Below are positions 27,650 through 37,040 of a DNA stretch of 64,000 bases, in pieces. Each line of letters begins with the position of its first letter. Position 1 is the stretch's first letter. Source of the DNA: Rheinheimera tangshanensis. GTDB lineage: Bacteria; Pseudomonadota; Gammaproteobacteria; Enterobacterales; Alteromonadaceae. The notes under the pieces were generated by a model. That model did not search any database and was not told where the DNA came from. It was given only the letters and a program-made list of their open reading frames with translations. Both the position numbers and the translations under genes were made by a program. The stretch spans positions 334,396-398,395 of the forward strand of contig NZ_BMLH01000003.1 of assembly GCF_014645135.1 (NCBI RefSeq). Reading direction: 5' to 3'.

Positions 27650-28852
27650 ATGTGGCAAGTCTATTTAAAAGAGCTGACCGAATTACTCCGCGATAAAAAG
27701 ACCATGTTTTTTGTTATTTTGCTGCCGATCCTGGTGTTCCCTGTGCTGTTTGGCATTATGGGGCTGGTGGTTGCCAATGTAGCTAAAAATGCCGAAGCTG
27801 AAGAGCACAGGTATGTGATTATCAACGCCGATAAAGCGCCAGAGCTGGCTGAAGCCTTGTTTTATCATAAAAACTTTAAAAAAGTAGAGTCGGACCTGAC
27901 TGATCCTGAAGCCTTAAAACAAGCCATTCGCGACGATAAATTTGATTTAGCTATTATCATTGCCGACGACTTTAGTGCGGATGTGGCGAACCTTTCGCAA
28001 AGCCAATGGACAGTGATTTACAATATGTCGTCACAGCTGGATATGATTGACAGATATTTCAATGAGTTACTTCGGGATTACAGCAAGAAGCTGCAACTGG
28101 CCAAGCTCGATAGCTTAGGTGTGGAGGCGGACAAGGTAGATGCCTTACTGCAACCTGTGAAGCTGGAAAAAGTAAATACAGCAGAAAGCCGTGAAAACTT
28201 AGGTGAAAAAATCGGTGGTTTTGTCGCTTATATCCTGATCCCTTTGTGTTTAATCGGTTGTTCTTACCCTGCTGTTGATATAGGTGCAGGCGAAAAAGAA
28301 CGCGGCACTTTAGAAACCTTATTAATATGCCCGATCAGCAGAACCTCTATCGTGTTAGGTAAGTTTTTGACAGTACTAACCACAGGCCTTGCTTCTGCAC
28401 TTATTACTGTCAGCAGCTTTGGCGGTTGGGGTTATGTCATAGGCTCCCTGATGGGCGTGGATATAGTGGCGAAAACCATGTCGACTTTGGGTGTAGCCGA
28501 CTTGCTGTTGATCCTGATGATGCTGATCCCGCTGTCAGCCATTTTCGCAGCTTTACTATTATCGCTCTCTATTTATGCCCGCAGCTTTAAAGAAGCACAA
28601 AACTACATTGGTCCTTTGAGCATGATGGTCTTTATGCCGTTGATTGTTGCTTTAATGCCTGGCGTAGAACTGAGCTGGGCTATGGCGATGTTGCCTATAG
28701 CGAACGTGGCTTTGGCGATTAAAGAGCTGATTAAGGGCACTATGGATGTCGGCATGCTAGTAGTTATTTTTGGCTCAACAGTAGTGATAGCAGGGGCTAT
28801 GTTGGCCTTTTGTGTCAGCTGGTTCCAAAAAGAAAAAGTATTGTTCAGATAA
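27650..28852 (+). CDS. ABC-2 type transporter permease, NatB-like
   Basis: About 400 residues. One N-terminal membrane segment (FVILLPILVFPVLFGIMGLV, about 22-43), a large extracytoplasmic domain (about 45-195), then five or so membrane segments from about 200 to 398. The motif GAGEKERGTLETLLICPIS at about 214 is the characteristic cytoplasmic loop of ABC-2/NatB permeases. GGGAG precedes the start codon, which follows the ATPase stop directly. Likely forms the membrane channel with the upstream ATPase for export of sodium or a toxic compound. Confidence 0.88.
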   Translation: MWQVYLKELTELLRDKKTMFFVILLPILVFPVLFGIMGLVVANVAKNAEAEEHRYVIINADKAPELAEALFYHKNFKKVESDLTDPEALKQAIRDDKFDLAIIIADDFSADVANLSQSQWTVIYNMSSQLDMIDRYFNELLRDYSKKLQLAKLDSLGVEADKVDALLQPVKLEKVNTAESRENLGEKIGGFVAYILIPLCLIGCSYPAVDIGAGEKERGTLETLLICPISRTSIVLGKFLTVLTTGLASALITVSSFGGWGYVIGSLMGVDIVAKTMSTLGVADLLLILMMLIPLSAIFAALLLSLSIYARSFKEAQNYIGPLSMMVFMPLIVALMPGVELSWAMAMLPIANVALAIKELIKGTMDVGMLVVIFGSTVVIAGAMLAFCVSWFQKEKVLFR

Positions 28853-28976
28853 CACGGCAAATCCTCTTTGCTGTGGGGCGTGGCTTGTCTACCCCCTAAG
28901 TCTGTCTTATTTAATGTAGGGGCGTCGTTTATCGGCGCCCGTCTCGTTTCTAATCCTATGCAGAGTCTATCGTCCA

Positions 28977-29726
28977 ATGAAGTTATTTGACGCTATCGTA
29001 AATCCCTACAACGGCTGCTACATAGGGCCAGCTCAATTACCTGATTCTGCCGCCGAATTTGCCGCTCGCCTGGCCGCCTCTGTCGACGTATGGCAGCATC
29101 AGCATGCTTTAGTCTGGCTTGAGATACCGGCCTGCCGTTCAGAACTGATTGCTGCAGCTGTTGCGCTTGGTTTTAGCTTTCATCATTGTGCGCCCGACCA
29201 ACTGATGTTATGCAAAAAGCTACAAGCCGATAGTTATTTACCTTTAGCTGCGACTCATAGCATTGGGGTAGGGGCTGTGGTGTTATCTGCCGCTGGCAAG
29301 GTGTTACTGGTGCAGGAAAAACCACTGCCAGGCAAACGCCCTGGTTATTTTAAATTGCCAGGCGGCATGGTGGATGCCAAGGAGCATCTGGCAGACGCTG
29401 CAGTACGTGAAGTGCAGGAAGAAACCGGAGTAACAGCCCGTTTTGAAAGCTTTTTAGGCTTACGCCACCATCATCAGGGGCAGTTTGGCGCATCGAATTT
29501 GTATATGGTATGCCGCTTAACAGCCGAAGAAACTGAACCTAAACCCGACCCACGCGAAATACTACAAGCGCGTTGGTTCGACTGCGCCCACTACCTGGCC
29601 GACCCCAACGCCAGCCCCTACAACAAGCTTTTGGTACAAACGGCCTTAACTGGTGCGCGACTTTCCAGTCAGAAAGTACCGGGTTATATGAAAAGCCCTG
29701 ACGAATATGAGATTTTTATGGGGTAG
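28977..29726 (+). CDS. Nudix hydrolase with N-terminal pre-Nudix domain
   Basis: About 249 residues. The N-terminal 90 residues resemble the pre-Nudix (NUDT6/GFG1-like) acetyltransferase-fold domain (VWLEIPACRSELIAAAVALG, FSFHHC). The C-terminal domain has a complete Nudix box, GG-MVDAKEHLADAAVREVQEETGV, near 135-158. Substrate unknown; eukaryotic relatives act on nucleoside diphosphate compounds. It sits alone after the ABC operon and borders the AT-rich accessory pocket. No clear ribosome site precedes ATG 28977, so the exact start is less sure. Confidence 0.85.
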   Translation: MKLFDAIVNPYNGCYIGPAQLPDSAAEFAARLAASVDVWQHQHALVWLEIPACRSELIAAAVALGFSFHHCAPDQLMLCKKLQADSYLPLAATHSIGVGAVVLSAAGKVLLVQEKPLPGKRPGYFKLPGGMVDAKEHLADAAVREVQEETGVTARFESFLGLRHHHQGQFGASNLYMVCRLTAEETEPKPDPREILQARWFDCAHYLADPNASPYNKLLVQTALTGARLSSQKVPGYMKSPDEYEIFMG

Positions 29727-30154
29727 GTTTAGATTTAAAGGCTTTTAGTTCAAAGGGGAGAGGCTATTCGAATTGTGTTTTGCCATAAAATGGCTATTCC
29801 CTATAGTGAGTAGATTGTCTGGGGAGAAGGCTGCTTTTTATCCAGTCTATCGCTTGAACCGGGATGCAAAAGGCATTCGAATTTAACCCCAAGGTCATAG
29901 GTCGCTCAATATCAGTTCAAATTATCCGGTTAATTGAGCGTCTGGTATGAGCGAATTGCGGACATTAGCATACTCATTTCTGCATATTTATCATTCAGAC
30001 AATTTGCTCGTTTACTTTTTGAGAACGGGAGTTTACCTTACCAAGGCGTATCCAAAGCGGTTTAGCGATATTGATTGTTGAGCAGAAATGACCGCATCCT
30101 TCACAGTTTATCCCCTTTTGTTTGTAGTAGTCTGCGAAAAATTGGAGCTCCCCC
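29727..30154. other. Gene-free left border of the accessory pocket
   Basis: 428 bases without a credible ORF. It contains an inverted repeat CGCTCAAT (29903-29910) / ATTGAGCG (29933-29940) and two copies of the short phrase ATTCGAATT. GGAG at 30144-30147 is the ribosome site for the NTPase. I see no tRNA, integrase or clear attachment site. Confidence 0.5.
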
Positions 30155-31792
30155 ATGTCGACTGAATTCGTTAAGCAACAAATCAAAACGTTTTTATCTA
30201 CGTCAGCACCAGAGGTATTAGCTATAAAAGGTAATTGGGGAGTAGGTAAGACACATTGTTGGGACAAGTGCATCGAAGAATTTAAGGATGAATGTGCCTT
30301 AAAATCATATTCCTACGTATCTCTTTTTGGTGTCAATTCCATTGACGCACTCAAGCAATTGACTCTTCTTAACGCTATAGACACCCAAACTATTGGACAA
30401 AAAAAGAACGCAAAGGCCCAAGCAAAGATATGGGCAGAAAGATTTAGAAGCGTAAAGCTACCAATAATAGACCAGTATATAAGTGGTATTGGAGAGGCTT
30501 TTAGTTCACTTTCCCAACTAGCCTTGAAAGATACAATAATTTGTTTTGATGATATTGAAAGACATAGTACTGGGTTAGAAATTAAAGACTTCATGGGGCT
30601 AATTTCCTACTTTAAAGAGAGAAAAAATTGCAAGATTGTGTTGTTACTAAATGAAGACTCGACAGATGAAAGTTTTCAAGACTACAAAAAATACAAAGAG
30701 AAAATTGTAGATAGACAATTGCACTTTGAACCCACCGCAGAGCAGAGCTTTGACACCATGTATGAAACCGATTTTGAGTTTCGGAGCTACGTGCGTGATT
30801 GCTGTATAGGTCTAAATATTAAGAATAAACGAGTAATAATAAAAATAGTGGAACACACAAAGGAATTCTTAGCGCTTGTAGATACTTTTGATGACGAGAT
30901 AAAACGACAAGTCATACATTCAACTGTGGTGTTGAGCTGGTGTTATTACTGCCATGGTGAAGATCCTGAGCGTATCCCTGAATTCAAATTTGTTAACCGC
31001 TCTGGGTTGAGAAAAAAAGACGAGAGCCATGGCTGGGATGCAAAAAAAGCAAAAAGTTGGGACAGATTTTTGAATTCCTATGGCTTTCAGCTTACCGATG
31101 AAATTGATTTAGCTGTCGCACATAGTATTGAGCAAGGTTTTCTGGATAAAGAAAAACTTATCACACTCTGTCAGCACAAACAGAGAGAAGTTGATCTTAG
31201 GAAAGAAAATACCAAGTGGAACAAAGCGTGGGAAATCTACCATTATTCTTTCGAGACTAACGATGATGAAGTTGCAGAGGCAATGGATGCGGGGATGAGA
31301 GATATTGCTTCAACTACTTCATGCTCTCAGTATAGTGATGGCTTGAAGGTTTTGAGGGGTATAGGTAAAGATGAACTAGCTGACGAGCTTGTTTGTTTTT
31401 TTATAGATAAAAGAAAAGCCACCCCTGAAATATTTGATGTGGATAATGTTATTCGTAATCCGTTCGGTATTCGTGATGAAAATTTCAAAGATGAGCTTAG
31501 AAAGGCATATTTGCAGTTTAATCCGAAGCCTACAGTTACCGATGTTTTGAATAAAAGAAGAAAATCAAATTCATACAATAGTTCAGAGGCAGAGATACTC
31601 AATGAGCTAACTGAGGAGCAGATGTATGATTTGTTTATGAGTTTCAAAGGTGAAGATTTAACAGATTTCATTCGAGTATTCTTACTCATCTCTGGCAGCT
31701 GCCAAGAGCTTGCACAAAAAATCACCAACACACTGGATAAGATTTCTAAAATGAGTGTCTTGAATAAATTAAGGATGTCTAAGTTCTACTAG
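30155..31792 (+). CDS. Orphan P-loop NTPase, KAP-like (possible defence protein)
   Basis: About 545 residues. Walker A GNWGVGKTH at residues 26-34 comes right after the short N-terminal helix, and Walker B IICFDDIERHS places the aspartates at 132-133. The following segment KNCKIVLLLNEDS resembles the sensor region of KAP/STAND-type ATPases. The C-terminal 350 residues have no domain I recognise and no membrane segment. Codon choice and base composition are visibly AT-richer than the flanking genes (frequent AAA, AGA, ATA), pointing to horizontal transfer. It stands alone between a Nudix gene and a MITE-like element. KAP-type NTPases are often found in defence islands; assignment here is inference. 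Confidence 0.75.
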   Translation: MSTEFVKQQIKTFLSTSAPEVLAIKGNWGVGKTHCWDKCIEEFKDECALKSYSYVSLFGVNSIDALKQLTLLNAIDTQTIGQKKNAKAQAKIWAERFRSVKLPIIDQYISGIGEAFSSLSQLALKDTIICFDDIERHSTGLEIKDFMGLISYFKERKNCKIVLLLNEDSTDESFQDYKKYKEKIVDRQLHFEPTAEQSFDTMYETDFEFRSYVRDCCIGLNIKNKRVIIKIVEHTKEFLALVDTFDDEIKRQVIHSTVVLSWCYYCHGEDPERIPEFKFVNRSGLRKKDESHGWDAKKAKSWDRFLNSYGFQLTDEIDLAVAHSIEQGFLDKEKLITLCQHKQREVDLRKENTKWNKAWEIYHYSFETNDDEVAEAMDAGMRDIASTTSCSQYSDGLKVLRGIGKDELADELVCFFIDKRKATPEIFDVDNVIRNPFGIRDENFKDELRKAYLQFNPKPTVTDVLNKRRKSNSYNSSEAEILNELTEEQMYDLFMSFKGEDLTDFIRVFLLISGSCQELAQKITNTLDKISKMSVLNKLRMSKFY

Positions 31793-31815
31793 TAGAAGCC
31801 AATGGTGAACTATTA

Positions 31816-31944
31816 GGGTCAGGTCTTGCGTCTTGCCCGCTGAATTCAGTTCAAAACGGTTAGCAATTTCCTATGTTTTTATCCGCTATTTTTTGGTCAA
31901 ACACATTGAACAAATTACCCAGGGCAAGGTGCAAGACCTGACCC
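31816..31944. mobile_element. MITE-like non-autonomous element with 23-base terminal inverted repeats
   Basis: The left arm begins GGGTCAGGTCTTGC and the right arm ends GCAAGACCTGACCC; the 23-base arms (31816-31838 and 31922-31944) match at 21 positions. The 83-base interior is AT-rich and non-coding. No target duplication is obvious. It lies 24 bases past the NTPase stop. The end sequence GGGGTCAGRTC is shared with the palindrome at 41177-41231. The rest of 31793-32111 holds no gene. Confidence 0.8.
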
Positions 31945-32111
31945 CAAAGGCTATTTGTTTTCATCATGTATTAGCCACCACCAATTGTGAATAAACTTCT
32001 ATGTAGTAATCAGTTAAGTAACATGATGCAAATATGAATAGCAGAAAAATGAGAGCGGCTGTAATAGAAAAAAGACATAATCACTCTTAAATAAATTGAT
32101 AAGTGAACAGG

Positions 32112-32915
32112 ATGACCTTGACCCAAAAATTTTGTATTTTTTGCAACAGCAGTGGCTTGACTAAAGAGCACTTTTGGCCAAATTGGCTTGGAGAGCATAT
32201 AGGTAAACAGGAGTCAGCCAAGTATATTGAAGGCTCTATCCAGGCCACTCCGAAGTTAGATGACTCGGACGAAATTATTAACACTCGCTCAGGTGGTGTA
32301 GAGACTAAAAAATTCAGGGTCGTATGCGCCACCTGCAATAGCGGATGGATGAGTGCTTTGGAAGAGAAGGTTAAGCCAATTCTTCAAAATGCTATTACAA
32401 CTTGCGATATGAGGCTGAATGAACAGCAACTCCATTTTTTTTCGAAATGGATAGTAATGAAAACGATGCTTGCTGAACATACAAAGCTGAATACTAGTTC
32501 AACTCCGAAAGTAGACTTGCAAAGGTTTGGTGAAAAACAAACGATCCCCGATTACTTTAAGATTTATGTAGTAAAGCATGATATGAACGAGATTTTTGCT
32601 TACTCGCGAACCTCTGTGCGACTTGGAACCGTTGCGACTAAGGCTGCACACATAGACCGAACAGATAACAACACCCAAGCGACTTCCTTTTTATTAGGGA
32701 AGCTGTTCATTTATGTTTTTTCATGCACCGAGCCAACAGTCAATATTTTGAATGATTTTAAACTAAACCAGTTGAAGCGTATAAAGTTAGAGGAAAGTAG
32801 ACAGTTGTGTTTTAAATCACTTAAAACGCTAGAGGAAAGCGCGATACGGCGTGTTATTTTTGCACTCGACAGTTTTATTAACTCACCACGCACGGTATCG
32901 ATACTAAGTGGCTGA
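32112..32915 (+). CDS. CxxC/HNH-like hypothetical protein in the accessory pocket
   Basis: About 268 residues. The N-terminus has FCIFCNSSGLTKEHFWPNWL (CxxC plus a Lys-Glu-His) and, about 60 residues on, VVCATCNSGWMSALE. This CxxC...EH...CxxCNxGW arrangement resembles zinc-bound HNH nuclease-like proteins. The rest shows no known domain. GTG at 32103 is an alternative start; ATG 32112 is preferred but neither has a convincing ribosome site. AT-rich like the NTPase gene, so probably acquired. Function is not known. Confidence 0.65.
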   Translation: MTLTQKFCIFCNSSGLTKEHFWPNWLGEHIGKQESAKYIEGSIQATPKLDDSDEIINTRSGGVETKKFRVVCATCNSGWMSALEEKVKPILQNAITTCDMRLNEQQLHFFSKWIVMKTMLAEHTKLNTSSTPKVDLQRFGEKQTIPDYFKIYVVKHDMNEIFAYSRTSVRLGTVATKAAHIDRTDNNTQATSFLLGKLFIYVFSCTEPTVNILNDFKLNQLKRIKLEESRQLCFKSLKTLEESAIRRVIFALDSFINSPRTVSILSG

Positions 32916-33241
32916 TGTTCAATTAACCAGTGCATGAGCGAGACATTTACTAATAGTAAATTACGCTTAGAAACTATGTTATGTTTGGGCAATAAGTTTT
33001 GGAAATTAATCGCTAAGAATGGAATGAATGTCTGTTATTGGCACAAAGTGACGATTAAGCAGACCTCTCGATACCACCCGCCAGTCAACTCAACCTATCT
33101 GGCTATTTTTCAGGCAAATTCGCACTGAGACACACAGCTAGGCCTCATCTGTAACACTGCTTTATTTCTGCCACACCCTTGCCAGAGCCAGGTTGTTCAT
33201 AAACACTAGTGCTACTGTTTTTAACGGACTATCGGCGCTTT
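32916..33241. other. Gene-free right border of the accessory pocket
   Basis: No supported gene. A 64-codon frame at 32934-33128 has no ribosome site or family resemblance. GC content rises toward the Kef genes, marking the end of the AT-rich pocket. Confidence 0.5.
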
Positions 33242-33775
33242 ATGATTAGCTTGTTGTATGCCCATCCTTATGCCCGCCATGCCAGGTTGGAACAAATGAT
33301 GCTTAATGCTGTGCAGCACTGGCCTGGGCTTGAGCTGCGCGATTTGTATCAGTTGTATCCTGATTTTTATATTGATGTAGCACTTGAGCAAAAGATGCTG
33401 GCCCACAGTAAGGCCATTGTGTTGCATTACCCTATGCAGTGGGGCTTGCCGCCGGCTTTATTAGTGCAGTACCTGCATAAAGTGTTTCAGTATGGCTGGG
33501 CTTATGGCAAAGATGCTTCCGCCGGGCCTGTGATGTCGCTGCAGGGAAAAGGCTTTTGGTTAGTTACTCATGCAGTCGCACCCCAGCATGAATTAGACCC
33601 TTGTTATCAGCAGACTATGTTCACACCTTTGCGCCAACTGGCTTTATCTTGTGGCATGGAATGGCAACAACCCCTGATGCTGCCCGAGTTAACCGACAGC
33701 ACTATTGCCACAGAAGCTGCCGAATTATTCCGCTCTGGGCTGGAGCAACTTTCTTCGGCCATAACGCTGGACTAA
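33242..33775 (+). CDS. KefF/KefG-type ancillary NAD(P)H oxidoreductase
   Basis: Flavodoxin-fold quinone reductase-like protein that activates a glutathione-gated potassium efflux system. About 177 residues. MISLLYAHPYARHARLEQMM is the family N-terminus; LRDLYQLYPDFYIDV and IVLHYPMQWGLPPALL followed by VFQYGWAYG are the flavin/dinucleotide-binding hallmarks. A GTG at 33209 would add 11 residues unlike the family. It lies 24 bases upstream of the Kef antiporter gene, the usual operon order. Confidence 0.9.
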   Translation: MISLLYAHPYARHARLEQMMLNAVQHWPGLELRDLYQLYPDFYIDVALEQKMLAHSKAIVLHYPMQWGLPPALLVQYLHKVFQYGWAYGKDASAGPVMSLQGKGFWLVTHAVAPQHELDPCYQQTMFTPLRQLALSCGMEWQQPLMLPELTDSTIATEAAELFRSGLEQLSSAITLD

Positions 33776-33799
33776 CAAAGCAGCACTAAAGGACTGAGT

Positions 33800-35617
33800 A
33801 TGCATCTTAACGTTCTGACTTATTTAATGATTTACCTGGCCGCTATGGTGCTGGTGGTGCCTTTAGCCAAGCGCTTTGGCCTTGGCGTTGTGCTGGGGTA
33901 TTTATTAGCTGGTGTAGCGCTGGGCCCGGCAGGTTTTTCTATTGCCAGTAATACCGACGACATTAAGTTGCTGGCTGAGCTGGGTGTGGTGCTGATGTTA
34001 TTCAGTATAGGCCTGGAGCTGGATGCAAAAAAACTCTGGGCCATGCGGCACAGAGTCTTCCTGTTTGGCTCATTGCAGGTGCTGGTCTGTGCTTTGGGTA
34101 TAGGCCTTGCCACCAGCGTACTGGGGTTATCGTACGCGCTGTCGGTCTTTATTGGTCTGGCTTTGGCTTTGTCGTCCACTGCTGTGGCTGTGCAACTGAT
34201 GAAAGATCGCAATTTAATGGGCACTCAGACCGGGCAATCTGTGTTTGGTGCCTTGTTGCTGCAAGATATGGTGGCCATTCCACTGTTGATTGGCATCAGT
34301 TTACTAGCGCCTTCGGCCGATACAGCTGAATTTAAAGCCTTACCTGCTTTAGCTGCTGTAGTGGCCGTTATTTTCACTGGCCGTTATCTGATTGGTTATT
34401 TGCTACATTGGGTAGCCCATTATGGTTCGCGTGAATTGTTTGTTGGCCTGGCTTTATTACTCGTGATAGGGGTGATGGAGCTGATGACCATAGTTGGGGT
34501 CTCCGCAGGTTTAGGGGCTTTTATTGCCGGAGTGCTGCTGGCCAGTTCTGAGTTCCGTCATCAGTTGGAGGCTGATTTAGAACCCTTTAAAGGTCTGTTT
34601 CTTGGGCTATTTTTTATCACCATTGGGGCAAGTATCAATATGCAGCTGCTCAGTACACAATGGCCACTGATCAGTTTGTTATTGTTGTTATTTGTCGGAT
34701 TAAAACTGCTGCTGTTGTATGGAGTAGCCCGGGTTATACACATTGCTGCGCCGGAGCGATTGAGCTACGCCGTTTTGCTTGGGCAGGGGAGCGAATTTGG
34801 CTTTGTTCTGGCTGCTTTGGCAACAGCAGGGGCGCTGCTTAGTGCGACCGAAGGTGCCATGTTAAATTTATTAATCGCTTTGTCTGTTGCCGTCTCACCT
34901 CTGTTAATGAAAGCTCTGGATGTCTGGTCAGCCCGCCAGCAGCATACACCGCTGCAGAACACCAATGTTGAAGCTTCCGACAGTCCGGTCATTATTGCCG
35001 GTTTTGGCCGTTATGGTCAGATTATGGGGCGCTTGTTGTTGTCCAACGGTGTGGTGCCTACAGTGTTGGACCATGACTCTGACACTATTCAAACCATGAC
35101 GAAATTTGGTTTCAAGGTGTATTACGGCGATGCGAGCCGGATGGATGTGTTGGAGGCCGCCGGCGCTCTGCATGCCAAAATTCTGGTGATTGCGGTGGAT
35201 GACGTGCAGGCGATCAACGCTATTGTCAGCAGTGCGAAGCAGCATTTTCCGCATTTAATCCTGATGGCCAGAGCCAAAGATGTAGCGCATATCTATCAGT
35301 TACGTCAGTTAGGGGTTGACCACATTGAGCGTGAACTGTTTGAAGCTTCGTTGCGTCAGGGCAGGGATGTATTAACTCAGCTAGGGATGGGACAGTATGA
35401 AGCCAAAGAGCTGGCGGACCGTTTCAGGGCTGCAAACTACCAGCTGATTGATAAAATGCAGCTGGTGCGTGAACAGCAGGACGAGAAAAGCTACATTCAG
35501 TTGCTCAGGCAAAGCCGGGAAGAGCTGCAACGTCAGTTGGAACGAGAGAGCAGGGATGCACCGCAGCGTTATCAAGGTGGATATTCATCTGCTGACCATC
35601 GGAAAAATACAAGTTAG
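33800..35617 (+). CDS. Kef-type potassium:proton antiporter (CPA2) with TrkA-N domain
   Basis: About 605 residues: twelve or so membrane segments to about residue 380, then a Rossmann-type RCK/TrkA-N domain (VIIAGFGRYGQIMGRLLLSN near 395). The cytoplasmic loop LEADLEPFKGLFLGLFFI corresponds to the regulatory H-A-L-E-x-D loop of KefB/KefC. Predicted to export K+ and acidify the cytoplasm when electrophile-glutathione adducts appear, together with the ancillary protein encoded just upstream. KefB versus KefC cannot be separated by eye. Confidence 0.93.
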   Translation: MHLNVLTYLMIYLAAMVLVVPLAKRFGLGVVLGYLLAGVALGPAGFSIASNTDDIKLLAELGVVLMLFSIGLELDAKKLWAMRHRVFLFGSLQVLVCALGIGLATSVLGLSYALSVFIGLALALSSTAVAVQLMKDRNLMGTQTGQSVFGALLLQDMVAIPLLIGISLLAPSADTAEFKALPALAAVVAVIFTGRYLIGYLLHWVAHYGSRELFVGLALLLVIGVMELMTIVGVSAGLGAFIAGVLLASSEFRHQLEADLEPFKGLFLGLFFITIGASINMQLLSTQWPLISLLLLLFVGLKLLLLYGVARVIHIAAPERLSYAVLLGQGSEFGFVLAALATAGALLSATEGAMLNLLIALSVAVSPLLMKALDVWSARQQHTPLQNTNVEASDSPVIIAGFGRYGQIMGRLLLSNGVVPTVLDHDSDTIQTMTKFGFKVYYGDASRMDVLEAAGALHAKILVIAVDDVQAINAIVSSAKQHFPHLILMARAKDVAHIYQLRQLGVDHIERELFEASLRQGRDVLTQLGMGQYEAKELADRFRAANYQLIDKMQLVREQQDEKSYIQLLRQSREELQRQLERESRDAPQRYQGGYSSADHRKNTS

Positions 35618-35814
35618 CACCAGCATAAACACAGGCCAGCACCTAGGGTTGTGAGGCTCACTTCGTTGCCAGGTGCGCGACAGGCCTTAGTTTATCAGCG
35701 CTAAATGGTATAAAGCGACAAGCTAAGTTGTTTGTAAATAGGAAACTCAAAGGGCTATACTGCCATCGTTATCTGATAACGGAGTAATTAGTTATTAATT
35801 TTCATGGATTTGAA

Positions 35815-36972
35815 TTGCATTTACCCACGCTGTTGCTGTTAACGCTGCTGGTAAATGTGATGATTGGCTGCTATCTGGCGATGGTGTATTTGTTACGTCG
35901 TCATGATCAGAGTTTTCTGTTGTGGTCTGTCGCCTGTTTTGTTTTTGTCGCTGGTGGTTGCGCTGCCGGTGCAAGATACTATATCGACCAGCCTCTGATC
36001 ACTTATCTGCTGGCCGATATTTTGTTACTGCTCTCTCCTGCTTTAGTGGTGACAGGGCTGGTCTTATTTTTGCGTGGGCAACTGAGCGCCAGATCCAAAC
36101 AGCAAGTGGCTTTATTACTGACTTTGTACCTACTGCCGCTGAGTATGCTGTATCAGGTCAATAATGCTTCAACAGCATTAACCTCATTCAGCATTGCTGT
36201 GATCTTTATGTATGCCATAGTGCTTTTAAAAAAAGCCCGGTTAATCCCGGTTTTTCCTATTTATGTACTGCAATTGTTTTTTGCTGTGCACGCCCTGTTG
36301 ATGTTATTTCAGGTTGTGTTGGTTATACCATTGATAGGCGAAGACTACAGAGCCTTTAGTTCACCTGGTTTGCAGTGGGTCTTGTTGGGCCATGTGCTTT
36401 TAACCACCAGTACAGGGCTGATGTTGCCTCTGTTGTCATTTTCTCATACTGAGAATCAGCTCCTGCGCCTGACTGAGCTGGATGATTTAACCCAGTTGTT
36501 GAACCGGCGAGAGTTTTTAAAAAGAGCTGAACAGGCTTTATTGCAAAACAGGCGACTGCAGTACAGTGTGGTGGTGCTGATGATTGATTTGGACCACTTT
36601 AAGCAAATTAACGATAGATGGGGGCACGCCATTGGTGATTTGGCTCTGAAAAAAGTGGCCGATTTACTTAAAGTGGGGCTTCGCACTACAGATTTAATAG
36701 GGCGATTAGGTGGTGAGGAGTTTGCGGTGTTAATGCCGCACACCAGCGCTGAGCAAGCATCTGCCATTGGTCAGCGTTTGTGTGAACGTATCGCGCATCA
36801 TGCCTGGGAAATTGAAGCCAGACCGGTGAAATTAACGGTCAGCGTTGGGGGTACTAGTTGCGTTGGTGCCTTGCGGGACCTTAAAGAATTATTAGCCGAT
36901 GCCGATCAGGCCTTGTATCAGGCTAAGGCTCAGGGGCGTAACCGTATCGTTTTTGGTTCAGAACATATCTGA
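35815..36972 (+). CDS. Membrane-bound GGDEF diguanylate cyclase
   Basis: Synthesises c-di-GMP. About 385 residues: six to seven membrane segments fill residues 1-205, then a GGDEF domain. The active motif is GGEEF (299-303), with an RxxD inhibitory site (RTTD) at the canonical five-residue spacing upstream, so it is probably active and product-inhibited. The first possible codon is TTG 35815; an ATG at 35804 is in another frame and closes after 12 codons. The start is therefore uncertain, with ATG near 35857 as the alternative. Alone between the Kef operon and a terminator shared with rimO. Confidence 0.88.
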   Translation: MHLPTLLLLTLLVNVMIGCYLAMVYLLRRHDQSFLLWSVACFVFVAGGCAAGARYYIDQPLITYLLADILLLLSPALVVTGLVLFLRGQLSARSKQQVALLLTLYLLPLSMLYQVNNASTALTSFSIAVIFMYAIVLLKKARLIPVFPIYVLQLFFAVHALLMLFQVVLVIPLIGEDYRAFSSPGLQWVLLGHVLLTTSTGLMLPLLSFSHTENQLLRLTELDDLTQLLNRREFLKRAEQALLQNRRLQYSVVVLMIDLDHFKQINDRWGHAIGDLALKKVADLLKVGLRTTDLIGRLGGEEFAVLMPHTSAEQASAIGQRLCERIAHHAWEIEARPVKLTVSVGGTSCVGALRDLKELLADADQALYQAKAQGRNRIVFGSEHI

Positions 36973-36989
36973 GGATTTATCTGGCGAAT

Positions 36990-37015
36990 AAAAAAACGGC
37001 CAACAGGCCGTTTTT
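36990..37015. terminator. Bidirectional terminator between GGDEF gene and rimO
   Basis: A-run, ACGGCC-AACA-GGCCGT, T-run; short perfect stem serving the two convergent genes. Confidence 0.9.
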
Positions 37016-37040
37016 CTTTAATTGCAATTTAGTTACGCAC

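Noticed and set aside
28861..28955. Possible truncated copy of the structured repeat (CCCCCTAAGT...TAGGGG)
   Set aside because: Only the end phrase resembles the family; the CATAG/CTATG core is absent.
28603..28977. 124-codon minus-strand frame over the ABC permease end
   Set aside because: Antisense to a clear membrane protein, low-complexity hydrophobic shadow.
32934..33128. 64-codon frame after the CxxC/HNH-like gene
   Set aside because: No ribosome site, no family resemblance, and AT-rich background makes chance frames likely.
29727..33241. Genomic island with integrase and attachment sites
   Set aside because: The pocket is AT-rich, but no integrase, tRNA or flanking direct repeat is visible, so I call it only an accessory pocket.
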